Shown here: positions 43,598-52,934 of the stretch, piece after piece | Position numbering within the stretch: position 1 is the first letter of the stretch | How the letters are laid out: each line of letters begins with the position of its first letter | NCBI RefSeq assembly: GCF_000744225.1 | Contig: NZ_JQLN01000001.1 | Span: forward strand, 310,001-374,000 | Reading direction: 5' to 3' | DNA: 64,000 bases | Origin: Kitasatospora mediocidica KCTC 9733 | Lineage (GTDB): Bacteria > Actinomycetota > Actinomycetes > Streptomycetales > Streptomycetaceae | Notes under the pieces: generated by a model | The model's input: only the letters and a program-made list of their open reading frames with translations | What the model was told of the DNA's origin: nothing | Databases searched by the model: none | Program-made: the position numbers and the translations under genes

Positions 43598-44245
43598 GTG
43601 CCACGCACTCTTCGGCCGCACCCGGGCTCTGCTCCCAAGTCGCCCACCCTGCGCGGCCCCGAGCCACGGCAGGACCGCGCGGTCCGCACCCGCGCCCAGG
43701 TACTGGAGGCCGCCGCCGTCCTCTTCGCCGAGCGCGGCTTTCGCGGCACGAACGTCCAGGACGTCGCCGCCCAGGTGTCGATGACCAAGGGCGCGGTCTA
43801 CTTCCACTTCCCCAACAAGGACTCACTGGCCGTGGGGGTGGTCGAGGAGCACTACGCGCGCTGGCCGGTGCTGTTGGACCGGATCCGCACCAAGAACCTG
43901 GCCCCGCTGGCCACGGTGGAGGAGCTGTTCGACCGAGCGGCCCGAGCGTTTCGCGACGACCCGGTGATCCAGGCCGGCGCCCGCCTGCAGATCGAACGGG
44001 ACTACATCGACGCGCCGCTGCCCGAACCCTACGTCGGCTGGACCGAACGCGTGGCGACCCTGCTGCACGACGCCCGCGCGGCGGGCGAGTTGCGCAGCGG
44101 GGTTGACCCCGACGAGGCGGCCGCCTTCCTCGTCGCCGCATTCTTCGGCCTGCAACACATCTCCGAGGTCCTCAACCACCGCAAGGACATCGTCAAGCGC
44201 TGGCACGCCATGCGGGATCTGACCTTCTACTCCCTGCGCGCCTGA
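43598..44245 (+). CDS. gamma-butyrolactone receptor (ArpA/ScbR type TetR)
   Basis: 215 residues from GTG, the normal receptor length. HTH: DRAVRTRAQVLEAAAVLFAERGFRGTNVQDVAAQVSMTKGAVYFHFPNKDSLAVGVVEEHYARWP, very close to ArpA/ScbR. The ligand domain has RLQIERDYIDAPLPEPYVGWTERVATLL with the conserved Trp of the ligand pocket. It would sit on AREs until the cluster's own product binds. The promoter carries an extended ARE, and a hairpin terminator follows. Confidence 0.93.
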   Translation: MPRTLRPHPGSAPKSPTLRGPEPRQDRAVRTRAQVLEAAAVLFAERGFRGTNVQDVAAQVSMTKGAVYFHFPNKDSLAVGVVEEHYARWPVLLDRIRTKNLAPLATVEELFDRAARAFRDDPVIQAGARLQIERDYIDAPLPEPYVGWTERVATLLHDARAAGELRSGVDPDEAAAFLVAAFFGLQHISEVLNHRKDIVKRWHAMRDLTFYSLRA

Positions 44246-44268
44246 CCCAACGGACCGGTCCTGAACGG

Positions 44269-44311
44269 CGTTTGGCTCGGCCCCCGCAAGCCGCGGGAGC
44301 CGAGCCAAACG
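44269..44311. terminator. hairpin terminator after receptor gene
   Basis: 13-bp outer stem CGTTTGGCTCGGC/GCCGAGCCAAACG (44269-44281 with 44299-44311) plus an inner CCGC/GCGG. It lies between the convergent receptor gene and the small gene at 44325. Confidence 0.8.
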
Positions 44312-44324
44312 GTGGTTCAGTGGT

Positions 44325-44612
44325 TCAGTCGGGCACTTCGTCCTCGTGGTCGGCCACGGTGGTGTCGACGGCTTCCGGCCGCCCGGACACCTGCCACCCG
44401 GCGGGCGGCCGGATCCGTCCCTCCGCCGGGGGCTCCGGCACTCCTGGGGGCTTTCCGGCATCCGCCGGGACGGGGGCGGCGAACTCGGAGCCGTCGGTGG
44501 CGGATTTCGGGGATTCGCCGGGGAGCGGGGGCACCACCTCACCGGTCATCCGCGACTGCGGCGTCTCCACCGGCCTCCCGTACACACTGTCGTCCGGGGT
44601 TTCTGTCGTCAC
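44325..44612 (-). CDS. proline-rich acidic small protein, 95 aa
   Basis: GTG start with GGAGGTACCGAA immediately before it. The protein is disordered-looking (Pro, Glu, Gly, Asp rich: TPDDSVYGRPVETP, GEVVPPLPGES, ADHEDEVPD). No family recognised. It marks the right border of the biosynthetic island. Confidence 0.5.
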   Translation of the reverse strand: MTTETPDDSVYGRPVETPQSRMTGEVVPPLPGESPKSATDGSEFAAPVPADAGKPPGVPEPPAEGRIRPPAGWQVSGRPEAVDTTVADHEDEVPD

Positions 44613-44870
44613 TTCGGTACCTCCGCCGCTCTCGCTGTTCTGCGCAGCGCCTACCCACCACCCGCACCATCAATCCCAGCCGTCACGGACCGGAATCGCG
44701 GGCTCGCGCCGGAGGACCTCGGGCGTCCGGCCGGGCAGTGAACGGTGAGGCAGGTGAGGGCTCCTGCGGGCTACTGAGGACGGCCGACACACCAATGGTT
44801 ATCTGATTGTCAGCTTGAAGGCCGTGCGAAGCCCGCTACTTGTGGGTAAATCTTGGAGTAGCAAGAGTTG

Positions 44871-44910
44871 GGCCCGGTCGCGGTTTCCCCCACGAAACGG
44901 CGACCGGACC
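44871..44910. repeat. tandem structured element, hairpin 1
   Basis: GGTCGCGGTTTC-CCCCAC-GAAACGGCGACC forms a 12-bp stem with one mismatch, extended outward by GGCCC/GGACC. Same design and loop as hairpin 2, 17 bp to the right. It lies in the 460-bp gene-free region 44613-45071. Confidence 0.6.
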
Positions 44911-44927
44911 ATATGCCGTACCCAGTC

Positions 44928-44969
44928 GGGTCCGGTCGTGCTTCCCCCCACGGAAGGCCGACCGGGCCC
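44928..44969. repeat. tandem structured element, hairpin 2
   Basis: GGGTCCGGTCG...TTCC-CCCCAC-GGAA...CGACCGGGCCC: stem of about 18 bp with an internal mismatch and the same CCCCAC loop as hairpin 1. The two differ at paired positions while keeping the fold. Downstream of the PRC-barrel stop (minus strand), so they could be its terminator pair. Confidence 0.6.
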
Positions 44970-45071
44970 GGTTGTGCAACGACGGCAACCAGCGCAGCGT
45001 ACATGGCTGGCCACCCGCGCGGCTACACAGTGTCGCTGTGGAATCACTCACAGCCCTGCCTCTGCGGGCTG

Positions 45072-45737
45072 TCAGCTGCGGGTGTCGATGTCCACCGGCG
45101 GCAGGTCGGCCAACTCCAGCTTGCTCAGCCGCACCTTGACGGTGCCTCCCAGTGTCCAGGTCAGCTCGCGGATCGGGATGGCGACGGTCTTCCTCCCCCA
45201 CAGGTGGCCCTCCTGGAGGAGCACGTGGGTCACCGCGTGGTCCTGAGGGTCGATCACCAGGCCCTGCACACGGCCGATCTCACCGTCCACGGCCTCGACC
45301 CGGTCGCCGTGGCGGATCTGCACCTCGCCGCTGGGCACCCGGTCGTGCACGGTCACGCGCGGCTCGATCTCCAGCGGCAGCAGCCCGGGCGCCATCCCCA
45401 TACCGCCCACGCCCAGACCGTAATAGGGGTGCGTGACCAGCTCGTCGGCCTGGTAGCCCAGCTGGTCGGCGGTGCCGGGAAGGTACTCGGTCTCCTCGGC
45501 CGCTTCGAGCCGCCGCATGGCCTCGGTGTCGCACCGCAGCCGGATGTCCTGGGGTTCGCTGTTCGCCTCGTCGACCAGGTCGACGGGCACCAGCCGGTTC
45601 GCCTCGCGCCGTCCTCCGACGACGAGATGGGTGACCCGGCGGGCCACCGGATCGATCACCACCCGCTCCAGACGACCGTAGTCGGCGTCCTCACAGTGGA
45701 TGTCGGCGCCGATGGCGTACTGCACGGTTGCGCTCAC
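45072..45737 (-). CDS. two-domain PRC-barrel/DUF2171-type protein
   Basis: 221 residues from GTG (GGGGAGGACCTCGAC upstream). Two beta-barrel repeats: IGADIHCEDADYGRLERVVIDPVARRVTHLVVGGR at 9-45 and RHGDRVEAVDGEIGRVQGLVIDPQDHAVTHVLLQEGHLWGRKTVAIPI at 143-190, with a glycine-rich loop between. The cytosolic family is often found with stress genes in actinobacteria; its biochemical function is unknown. It is divergent from an RsbW-like gene across a hairpin-bearing spacer. Confidence 0.8.
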   Translation of the reverse strand: MSATVQYAIGADIHCEDADYGRLERVVIDPVARRVTHLVVGGRREANRLVPVDLVDEANSEPQDIRLRCDTEAMRRLEAAEETEYLPGTADQLGYQADELVTHPYYGLGVGGMGMAPGLLPLEIEPRVTVHDRVPSGEVQIRHGDRVEAVDGEIGRVQGLVIDPQDHAVTHVLLQEGHLWGRKTVAIPIRELTWTLGGTVKVRLSKLELADLPPVDIDTRS

Positions 45738-45813
45738 GTCGAGGTCCTCCCCTTGCTCTGGCTGTTCACGTCCGACGGACGCGGTCGCCGCTCGCCTGCC
45801 CCGCTCAGGGGAT

Positions 45814-45848
45814 CCGACACCCGTCCGGATCAGCCGGACGGGTGTCGG
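45814..45848. other. 15-bp hairpin in a divergent promoter region
   Basis: CCGACACCCGTCCGG-ATCAG-CCGGACGGGTGTCGG, a perfect stem, lies between the starts of two divergent genes (45737 minus, 45942 plus), where a terminator is not expected. It could be a large operator, a leader structure or an insulator. Confidence 0.6.
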
Positions 45849-45941
45849 TGCGGGTGCCGCATGAGACGCCTGAGTCCGGGTAGACGGCCCGGAGATCCAC
45901 CGCCCGGCAGAGAGGCGGGCGTACGACGGGAGGAGGGCCAC

Positions 45942-46379
45942 ATGCCGCAGGTCGTCATGCCGACCAGGCCGGCCGAACACCGGGTGGCCCTGCGCGTCGG
46001 CGCCGGCTACGACGGCGGCCTCGGCACGGTCGCCGCGGCCCGCACCCTGGCGGACGACTTCCTGGGCGCCGCACGCTCACTCCTGGGGGCGCCCGTCACA
46101 GCGGCGGTCGCCGGATCCGTACGGCTGGTGGTGAGCGAGCTCGTCACCAACGCGGCGAAGTACGCACCCGGCCCGTGCCTACTGGACCTGGAACTCACCG
46201 GCGACGACATCAGCATTACCGTCTGGGACACCGAACCCGCCCTTCCCGTCCCGCACGGCACCGACCCGCTGCGGGTGGGCCGGCACGGACTGGAGATCGT
46301 GCTGGCGCTCAGCCGCCACTACAGCGCCGAGAGCCGCGCCGGCGGCAAACGCGTCCGCGCACACCTCGCGCTGGAATGA
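45942..46379 (+). CDS. RsbW/SpoIIAB-like anti-sigma ATP-binding protein
   Basis: 145 residues, GGGAGGAGGG before ATG. The HATPase_c N-box is VRLVVSELVTNAAKYA, followed by ISITVWDTEP (G1-like Asp) and GRHGLEIVLALS (G2 box). Streptomyces carry many such single-domain kinases that bind sigma-B-type factors or STAS antagonists. The partner is not identified here; a STAS protein lies at 63033. Confidence 0.87.
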   Translation: MPQVVMPTRPAEHRVALRVGAGYDGGLGTVAAARTLADDFLGAARSLLGAPVTAAVAGSVRLVVSELVTNAAKYAPGPCLLDLELTGDDISITVWDTEPALPVPHGTDPLRVGRHGLEIVLALSRHYSAESRAGGKRVRAHLALE

Positions 46380-46487
46380 CGACGTCGCCTGTCCCGGCCG
46401 ACCGGAACAGGCTCTGCCGACCGGCGCGTTCGGGCGGGAAATGCGGGCAGGCGGATCGGGACATACGCTCGTCCCAGGAGGCCGCTC

Positions 46488-46661
46488 ATGATCGCGTTCG
46501 CCCTGCTGATACCGCCGGCACTGCTTGCCTCGGTGCTCCTGTTGGACCGCTTCGAAGAGCGCATGTTCGCCCCGCCCAAGACGCCACAGGCGCAGCTGCG
46601 ACTGGTCGCCGAGGAGCACGGGCAGCCCGAGACGCCGCTCTCGGCGAACCAGGCGGCCTGA
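46488..46661 (+). CDS. small membrane protein, 57 aa
   Basis: CAGGAGG precedes the ATG by 6 bases. One N-terminal hydrophobic helix (IAFALLIPPALLASVLLL) is followed by a soluble tail RFEERMFAPPKTPQAQLRLV. Family unknown to me; similar tiny single-pass proteins are frequent in Streptomyces. Confidence 0.6.
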   Translation: MIAFALLIPPALLASVLLLDRFEERMFAPPKTPQAQLRLVAEEHGQPETPLSANQAA

Positions 46662-46735
46662 CCCCGCGCCGCCGCCACTGCCACCCCCGCGCAGACGCGC
46701 TGGTCCCCTGTGGTGGGGAGATCCACCATGGGGGG

Positions 46736-47077
46736 ATGGACAGGGAAACGCAGGACTACATCAACGGCATCGCCGCTGACCACCGCCCGCTGTTCGACCG
46801 GCTGCACCGCCTGATCCTGGAGGCCCACCCCGAGGCGGAGGTGGGCCTCTCGTACGGGATGCCCACCTACAAGGTCGGACGCCGCAGGCTCTACGTCGGC
46901 GTGTGGGCGCACGGCGTGTCGCTCTACGGCTGGCGACACGGACGCGACACCGGTTTCGCCGCCCGCCACCCCGAGTTCACGGCCGGCAAGGCGACCATCC
47001 GGCTGCGCCCCGACGATGCCGCCGCCATCCCCGACGACGAGCTGCGCGACCTCGTGCGGGCCGCCCTGGACGCCTGA
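46736..47077 (+). CDS. DUF1801-family protein
   Basis: 113 residues. DYINGIAADHRPLFDRLHRLILEAHPEAEVGLSYGMPTYKVGRRRLYVGVWAHGVSLYGW fits the DUF1801 (YdhG-like) fold, a small iron-chaperone/frataxin-like alpha-beta protein of uncertain function. GGAGATCCACC lies upstream. Confidence 0.85.
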   Translation: MDRETQDYINGIAADHRPLFDRLHRLILEAHPEAEVGLSYGMPTYKVGRRRLYVGVWAHGVSLYGWRHGRDTGFAARHPEFTAGKATIRLRPDDAAAIPDDELRDLVRAALDA

Positions 47078-47201
47078 GCCCCGACTGGAGGAATAGTTGA
47101 ACAATGAACTATGTTCGGTCGTACAGGGCGCCGAGAGGCACCCCCCGGGGCCTCACCGGAGAGCTCCCGGACCCGCCCGTACACAGGATGAGGAGCGCGC
47201 G

Positions 47202-47972
47202 TTGAACACCACCGCGAACCACTCGCAGATCGACGTCCGCCGCGCCGCCGAGCGCCGCGGCACGAAGATCGACTGGCTGGACTCCAAGCACTCCTTCTCC
47301 TTCGGCGGGCACTTCGACCCCGCCAACACCCACCACGGGCTCCTGCTCGTCAACAACGACGACATCGTCAAGCCGGGCAGCGGGTTCGAGACCCACCCGC
47401 ACCGCGACATGGAGATCGTCACCTGGGTGTTGCAGGGTTCCCTGGTCCACCAGGACTCGACCGGCCACTCCGGCGTGATCTATCCCGGACTCGCCCAGCG
47501 CATGAGCGCCGGCAGCGGCATCCTGCACTCGGAGAAGAACGACTCCTGGCGGCTCAGCGGCGCCGACGCCCACACCGACCCCGTCCACTTCGTCCAGATG
47601 TGGGTCCTCCCGGACGAGGGCGGCATCACGCCGGGCTACGAACAGCTGGAGATCGACGACGAGTTGCTGTCCGGCGGCCTGATCCCGGTCGCCTCCGGGA
47701 TGGACCGGCACGACGGCGCGTCGGCCATCCGCATCAGGAACCGGCACGCGGCGCTGCACGTGGCCCGCCTGCAGCCCGGCCAGAGCGTCGAACTGCCCGA
47801 CGCCCCCTACCTGCACCTGTTCGTCCCGCGTGGCGCCGTCGCCCTGGAGGGCGTCGGCCCGCTGGGCGCCGGCGACGCCGTGCGCTTCACCGCGATCGGC
47901 GGGCAGAAGGTCACCGCGGTCGAACCCGCGGAGATCCTGGTGTGGGAGATGCACGCCACCATCGCCCGCTGA
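47202..47972 (+). CDS. pirin-family bicupin protein
   Basis: 256 residues from a TTG with AGGAGCG upstream; no nearer ATG fits. The N-terminal cupin has FSFGGHFDPANTHHGLLLVNNDD and ETHPHRDMEIVTWVLQGSLVHQDS, containing the metal-binding His cluster (H-P-H-R-D-M-E, later HSE). The C-terminal cupin is degenerate. Pirins are quercetinase-like or redox-sensing metalloproteins. It lies upstream of glpF with 130 bp between. Confidence 0.9.
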   Translation: MNTTANHSQIDVRRAAERRGTKIDWLDSKHSFSFGGHFDPANTHHGLLLVNNDDIVKPGSGFETHPHRDMEIVTWVLQGSLVHQDSTGHSGVIYPGLAQRMSAGSGILHSEKNDSWRLSGADAHTDPVHFVQMWVLPDEGGITPGYEQLEIDDELLSGGLIPVASGMDRHDGASAIRIRNRHAALHVARLQPGQSVELPDAPYLHLFVPRGAVALEGVGPLGAGDAVRFTAIGGQKVTAVEPAEILVWEMHATIAR

Positions 47973-48104
47973 CAACCGTCCGCGCAGCCCGAGCCCGATC
48001 AGCCGTGCTGAGCGGGCGGATCCGACCGGTGTCTCCACAGAATGGACGCAACGGAACCGGCCTGCCGGTGAGTCGGGGATCGCGGATCGGAGGTGCGGCC
48101 GACC

Positions 48105-48944
48105 ATGGCGGAGAGAGCGTCACATCCACCGAAGGCGTCGGGGTCACCAGGCTGGGGACTGCTGGGCGAGTTGTCCGCGGAGTTCGCGGGCACCATGGTC
48201 CTGCTGTTGTTCGGCCTGGGCGTGGTGGCACAGGTCGTCGCCGCCGGGATCGGCGGGCACGACAGCATCGCCTGGGCGTGGGGGCTCGGCGTGACGCTGG
48301 GCGTGTACGTGGCGGCCCGGTTGAGTGGTGGCCACCTCAACCCCGCCGTCACCGTGGCCCTCGCGGTCTACAAGGGCTTCCCCTGGCGCAAGGTCGCGCC
48401 GTACGTCCTCGCCCAGACGGCCGGGGCCTTCACGGCGGCGCTTCTGGTGCGGTGGAACTACACCGAGATCCTGGCCAAGTTCGATCCGGGCCACACGATC
48501 AAGAGCCAGGGTGTGTTCTCCACCCTGCCCGGCAACGGCGTGCTGCCGGTGAGCGACCTGGGTGCGCTGCGCGACCAGGTGATCGGCACCGCGATCCTGG
48601 TGCTGGTGGTCTTCGCCGTCACCGACCTGCTCAACGACCCGCCGCGGGCGAACCTCGGGCCCTTCGTGGTCGGGCTGCTGGTGGTCGCGATCGGCATGTC
48701 CTTCGGCAGCAACGCCGGGTACGCGATCAACCCCGCCCGCGACTTCGGCCCCCGGCTGGCCAGCTATCTCACCGGCTACAGCCACGCCTGGCGGGACCAG
48801 TACGGCCACCTGTACTTCTGGGTGCCCATCGTCGGCCCGTTCCTCGGCTGCCTGGTCGGCGGGGCCTGCTACAAGCTGCTGGTCGGCCGGTACCTCGTCA
48901 TGGGCGGCACGACCGAGGTGGGTATCACTCCCCCGCCCGAGTAG
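48105..48944 (+). CDS. glpF: glycerol uptake facilitator (MIP/aquaglyceroporin)
   Basis: 279 residues, GGAGGT 9 bases before ATG. Six helices and two half-helices with NPA boxes: [17 protein letters not shown] and [14 protein letters not shown]. The Asp after the second NPAR marks the glycerol-conducting subgroup. First gene of glpF-glpK-glpD, matching the gylCAB order of Streptomyces coelicolor. The usual IclR-type gylR regulator is not next to it. Confidence 0.93.
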   Translation: MAERASHPPKASGSPGWGLLGELSAEFAGTMVLLLFGLGVVAQVVAAGIGGHDSIAWAWGLGVTLGVYVAARLSGGHLNPAVTVALAVYKGFPWRKVAPYVLAQTAGAFTAALLVRWNYTEILAKFDPGHTIKSQGVFSTLPGNGVLPVSDLGALRDQVIGTAILVLVVFAVTDLLNDPPRANLGPFVVGLLVVAIGMSFGSNAGYAINPARDFGPRLASYLTGYSHAWRDQYGHLYFWVPIVGPFLGCLVGGACYKLLVGRYLVMGGTTEVGITPPPE

Positions 48945-48999
48945 CCGCCCAACTGACCCGCCCGTCACGCGAACTCCGCCACGAAAGGCAGCAAGCGCG

Positions 49000-50517
49000 A
49001 TGCCAGAATTCATCGGCGCCGTCGACCAGGGGACCACCAGCACCCGCTTCATGGTCTTCGACCACGAGGGCAACGAGGTCGCCAGGCATCAGCTCGAACA
49101 CACCCAGGTCCTGCCGCGCCCCGGCTGGGTGGAGCACGACCCGGTGGAGATCTGGGAGCGGACCAACTCCGTCGTGCAGACGGCGATCCGCACCGGCGGG
49201 CTCTCCCCCGCGGACCTGGTCGCGATCGGCATCACCAACCAGCGCGAGACCACGGTGGTCTGGGACCCGCGCACCGGACGTCCGTACTGCAACGCCATCG
49301 TCTGGCAGGACACCCGGACCGACTCGATCGCCGCCGCGTTGGAGCGCGACGGCCACGGCGAGACGATCCGGCGCAAGGCGGGGCTGCCACCGGCCACCTA
49401 CTTCTCCGGCGGCAAGATCAAGTGGATCCTGGAGAACGTCGACGGCGTCCGCGAGGCGGCCGAACAGGGGCACGCGATCTTCGGCACCACCGACTGCTGG
49501 GTGCTGTGGAACCTCACCGGCGGCCCGAACGGCGGCATCCACGCCACCGACGTGACCAACGCCAGCCGCACCATGCTGATGAACCTGGAGACCCTGGACT
49601 GGGACGACGAGTTGCTGGAGATCTTCTCCATCCCCCGCCGGATGCTGCCGGCCATCAGCCCGTCCTCCCATCCGCAGGCGTTCGGCCGGACCCGGACCTC
49701 CCGTCCGCTGTCGGCGTCCGTCCCGATCACGGGCGTGCTCGGCGACCAGCACGCGGCCACCGTCGGACAGGTCTGCTTCGCCCCCGGCGAGGCCAAGAAC
49801 ACCTACGGGACCGGCAACTTCCTGGTGCTCAACACCGGTACGGAACCCGTCCGTTCCCGGCACGGGCTGCTGACCACGGTCGCCTACCAGTTCGGCGACG
49901 CCCCGGCGGTCTACGCGCTGGAGGGCTCGATCGCGGTGACGGGCTCCGCGGTGCAGTGGCTGCGTGATCAGCTGAAGATCATCAGTTCCGCGGACGAGAT
50001 CGAGCGTCTCGCCCGCTCCGTCGAGGACAGTGGTGGGATCTACTTCGTGCCGGCCTTCTCCGGGCTGTTCGCGCCGCGCTGGCGCTCCGACGCCCGCGGC
50101 GCCATCGTCGGACTGGCCCGCTACCACACCGGCGCCCACCTGGCGCGCGCCACGCTCGAGTCGATCTGCTACCAGAGCCGCGACGTGGTCGAGGCCATGG
50201 AACGGGATTCCGGGGTGCACCTGGACGTGCTGAAGGTGGACGGCGGCGTCACGGCCAACGACCTCTGCATGCAGATCCAGGCGGACGTGCTCGGCGTCCC
50301 GGTGAGCCGTCCGGTGGTGGCCGAGACGACCGCGCTCGGCGCGGCCTACGCCGCCGGCCTCGCCGTCGGGTTCTGGCGTGACACCGACGAACTGCGCGCC
50401 CAGTGGCAGGAGTCCAAGCGCTGGCAGCCGCAGTGGAGCGCGGAGCAGCGGGCGGCCGGCACGGCCGGCTGGGGCAAGGCGGTCGAACGCAGTCTGGACT
50501 GGGTGCAGGTCGACTAG
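49000..50517 (+). CDS. glpK: glycerol kinase
   Basis: 505 residues. FGGY-kinase blocks: [20 protein letters not shown] at the start, [40 protein letters not shown] and [44 protein letters not shown]. It phosphorylates glycerol to sn-glycerol 3-phosphate in the cytosol. It lies 55 bp after glpF and 52 bp before glpD. Confidence 0.97.
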   Translation: MPEFIGAVDQGTTSTRFMVFDHEGNEVARHQLEHTQVLPRPGWVEHDPVEIWERTNSVVQTAIRTGGLSPADLVAIGITNQRETTVVWDPRTGRPYCNAIVWQDTRTDSIAAALERDGHGETIRRKAGLPPATYFSGGKIKWILENVDGVREAAEQGHAIFGTTDCWVLWNLTGGPNGGIHATDVTNASRTMLMNLETLDWDDELLEIFSIPRRMLPAISPSSHPQAFGRTRTSRPLSASVPITGVLGDQHAATVGQVCFAPGEAKNTYGTGNFLVLNTGTEPVRSRHGLLTTVAYQFGDAPAVYALEGSIAVTGSAVQWLRDQLKIISSADEIERLARSVEDSGGIYFVPAFSGLFAPRWRSDARGAIVGLARYHTGAHLARATLESICYQSRDVVEAMERDSGVHLDVLKVDGGVTANDLCMQIQADVLGVPVSRPVVAETTALGAAYAAGLAVGFWRDTDELRAQWQESKRWQPQWSAEQRAAGTAGWGKAVERSLDWVQVD

Positions 50518-50569
50518 TACGGCGACATTCGGCAGGAGCCCGACTGCGGTTCCCGGCAGCAAGGAGCAG

Positions 50570-52291
50570 ATGGTGGTCCAGACGATGAGCCTCTCGACCG
50601 GCGCCCGGACCGAGGCGCTGGCGCAGTTGGGGCATGGGGAGTTGGACGTCCTGGTGGTCGGCGGCGGGGTGGTCGGCGCCGGCTGCGCGCTGGACGCGGT
50701 CACCCGCGGGCTGAGCGTCGGCCTGGTCGAGGCCCGGGACTGGGCGTCCGGAACCTCCAGCCGGTCCAGCAAGCTGATCCACGGCGGGTTGCGCTACCTG
50801 GAGATGCTCGACTTCCGGCTGGTGTCGGAGGCGCTCAAGGAACGCGGCCTGCTCATCCAGCGGCTCGCCCCGCACCTGGTCCGGCCGGTGCCGTTCCTCT
50901 ATCCGCTGGCCCACCGGGTGTGGGAGCGGCCCTACGTCGGCGCGGGCATCCTGCTGTACGACACCATGGGCATCGCCTCCGGCACCTCGCGCGGTGTGCC
51001 CCACCACCGCCACCTGCTGAAGCGGCAGGCCATGCGCGAGGCGCCCTGCCTGCGCGAGGACGCCCTGGTCGGCGCCGTCCAGTACTGGGACGCGCAGGTG
51101 GACGACGCGCGGCACACCATGAACATCGTGCGCACCGCCGCCAGCTACGGCGCGCTGGTCGCCAACCGCACCCAGGTCGTCCGCTTCCTGCGGCAGGGGT
51201 GGCGGGTGGTCGGCGCCCTGGTCAAGGACCTGGAGAGCGGCCAGGAGGTCGAGATCCACGCCAAGCAGGTGATCAACGCCACCGGGGTGTGGACCGACGA
51301 CACCCAGGCGATGGCCGACGCGCGCGGGAAGTTCCACGTGCGGGCGTCCAAGGGCGTCCACCTGCTGGTGCCCCGGGACCGGATCAACTCCCGGTCCGGG
51401 CTGATCCTGCGGACCGAGAAGAGCGTCCTCTTCGTGATCCCCTGGGGCCGGCACTGGATCGTCGGCACCACCGACACCGACTGGGACCTGGACAAGGCCC
51501 ACCCGGCCGTCACCTCCAGGGACGTCGCCTACCTGCTCGAACACGTCAACAAGGTCCTGGTCACCCCGCTGGTCCCCGAGGACGTCGAGGGCGTCTACGC
51601 GGGACTGCGGCCGCTGCTCGCCGGTGAGGCGGCCGAGACCAGCAAGCTCTCCCGCGAGCACCTGGTGGCGCACACCGTGCCGGGCCTGGTGGTGGTCGCC
51701 GGCGGCAAGTACACCACCTACCGGGTGATGGCCAAGGACGCCGTGGACGAGGCGGTCCAGGCGCTGGAAGGCGAGCGGGTGGTGCCGCCGTGCACCACCG
51801 ACACCGTCCCGCTGGTCGGCGCCGAGGGCTACCGCGCGCTCTGGAACGCCCGGCACACCCTGGCCGAACGTTCGGGCCTGCATCTGGCGCGGGTGGAGCA
51901 TCTGCTCGGCCGCTACGGCTCGTTGATCCACGAGCTGCTGGCGCTCGTCGCGGAGGATCCCTCGCTGGCCCAGCCGCTGCCCAGCTCGGACGACTACCTG
52001 CGGGTGGAGGCCGTGTACGCGGTCACCCACGAGGGTGCCCGGCACCTGGACGACGTACTCACCCGGCGCACCCGGATCTCCATCGAGTCCTGGGACCGCG
52101 GCGTGGACGCGGCCCGTCCGGTGGCCGAGCTGATGGCCGGGCCACTGGGCTGGGACACCGAGCAGATCGAACGCGAGATCGCCCACTACGCGCAGCGCGT
52201 CGCGGCCGAGCGCGCGGCCCAGCAGGAGCCCGACGACGCCGCCGCCGACGCGGTCCGCCTAGGGGCGCCGGACATCGTCCCGCCCGCGTGA
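50570..52291 (+). CDS. glpD: glycerol-3-phosphate dehydrogenase (FAD)
   Basis: 573 residues. AAGGAG lies 3 bases before the ATG at 50570 (GTG at 50573 is also possible). FAD Rossmann motif DVLVVGGGVVGAGCALDAVTRGLSVGLVEARDWASGTSSRSSKLIHGGLRYLEM. Later VIPWGRHWIVGTTDTDWD and GGKYTTYRVMAKDAVD. It oxidises glycerol 3-phosphate to dihydroxyacetone phosphate at the membrane. The product is also the AfsA co-substrate, but no regulatory link to the island is visible. Confidence 0.96.
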   Translation: MVVQTMSLSTGARTEALAQLGHGELDVLVVGGGVVGAGCALDAVTRGLSVGLVEARDWASGTSSRSSKLIHGGLRYLEMLDFRLVSEALKERGLLIQRLAPHLVRPVPFLYPLAHRVWERPYVGAGILLYDTMGIASGTSRGVPHHRHLLKRQAMREAPCLREDALVGAVQYWDAQVDDARHTMNIVRTAASYGALVANRTQVVRFLRQGWRVVGALVKDLESGQEVEIHAKQVINATGVWTDDTQAMADARGKFHVRASKGVHLLVPRDRINSRSGLILRTEKSVLFVIPWGRHWIVGTTDTDWDLDKAHPAVTSRDVAYLLEHVNKVLVTPLVPEDVEGVYAGLRPLLAGEAAETSKLSREHLVAHTVPGLVVVAGGKYTTYRVMAKDAVDEAVQALEGERVVPPCTTDTVPLVGAEGYRALWNARHTLAERSGLHLARVEHLLGRYGSLIHELLALVAEDPSLAQPLPSSDDYLRVEAVYAVTHEGARHLDDVLTRRTRISIESWDRGVDAARPVAELMAGPLGWDTEQIEREIAHYAQRVAAERAAQQEPDDAAADAVRLGAPDIVPPA

Positions 52292-52382
52292 ACGGCCTCC
52301 CGGACCGTCCGCGAGCTCCTCGCGCAGACGGCGACGGGCAAGGGCATGATGTTCCTCAGGAAGACCGAGGAGGTTGCGGTCC

Positions 52383-52916
52383 ATGGACATCTCGCTGACC
52401 ACCGATCGGCTCGTCATCCGGGACTGGTCACTGGACGACGCCGAAGCCGCCCTGGAGATCTACGGCTCGCCGGACGTCGCACGCTGGCTCACTCCGGCCA
52501 TGGAGCGCGTGGGCGACCTGGCGGCCATGCGCTCGGTGCTGCAGGCGTGGCACGAAGCGCAGCCGAACCTGCCTCCGCCCCGGGGACGCTGGGCCGTACA
52601 GCTGCGGGACAGCCAGGCGGTCGTCGGTGGCCTCGGCATCCGGCTGCTGCCGCCCTACGAGGACGACCTCGAGATGAGCTGGCAGCTGGCCCCCGGAGCC
52701 TGGGGGAACGGCTATGCCGCCGAGGCGGGCCGCGCGTTGATCGCCTGGGCGTTCACCCAGGAGATCGAGGAGATCTTCGCGGTCGCGCGCCCGAACAACG
52801 TCCGCGCCATCGCCATGGCCAAACGGCTCGGCATGCAGTGGGTCGGCGAGACCACCAAGTACTACGGCCTCAGCCTGCAGGTCTACCGGATCCGCCCCAG
52901 CGACCTCCCCGAGTGA
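52383..52916 (+). CDS. GNAT N-acetyltransferase (RimJ/RimL type)
   Basis: 177 residues. LTTDRLVIRDWSLDDAEAALEIYGSPDVARWL is the start typical of the RimJ/L group. The acetyl-CoA loop is MSWQLAPGAWGNGYAAEAGRALIAWAF, followed by NVRAIAMAKRLGMQWVGET. Substrate unknown. GAGGTTGCGGTCC precedes the ATG. Confidence 0.88.
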   Translation: MDISLTTDRLVIRDWSLDDAEAALEIYGSPDVARWLTPAMERVGDLAAMRSVLQAWHEAQPNLPPPRGRWAVQLRDSQAVVGGLGIRLLPPYEDDLEMSWQLAPGAWGNGYAAEAGRALIAWAFTQEIEEIFAVARPNNVRAIAMAKRLGMQWVGETTKYYGLSLQVYRIRPSDLPE

Positions 52917-52934
52917 TCCGGCAGGCTGGCTAGG

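Noticed and set aside
48105..52291. glpF-glpK-glpD as part of the butenolide pathway through dihydroxyacetone phosphate supply
   Set aside because: The genes are 4 kb outside the island border, lack AREs and have the normal Streptomyces gylCAB order, so they are more simply housekeeping.
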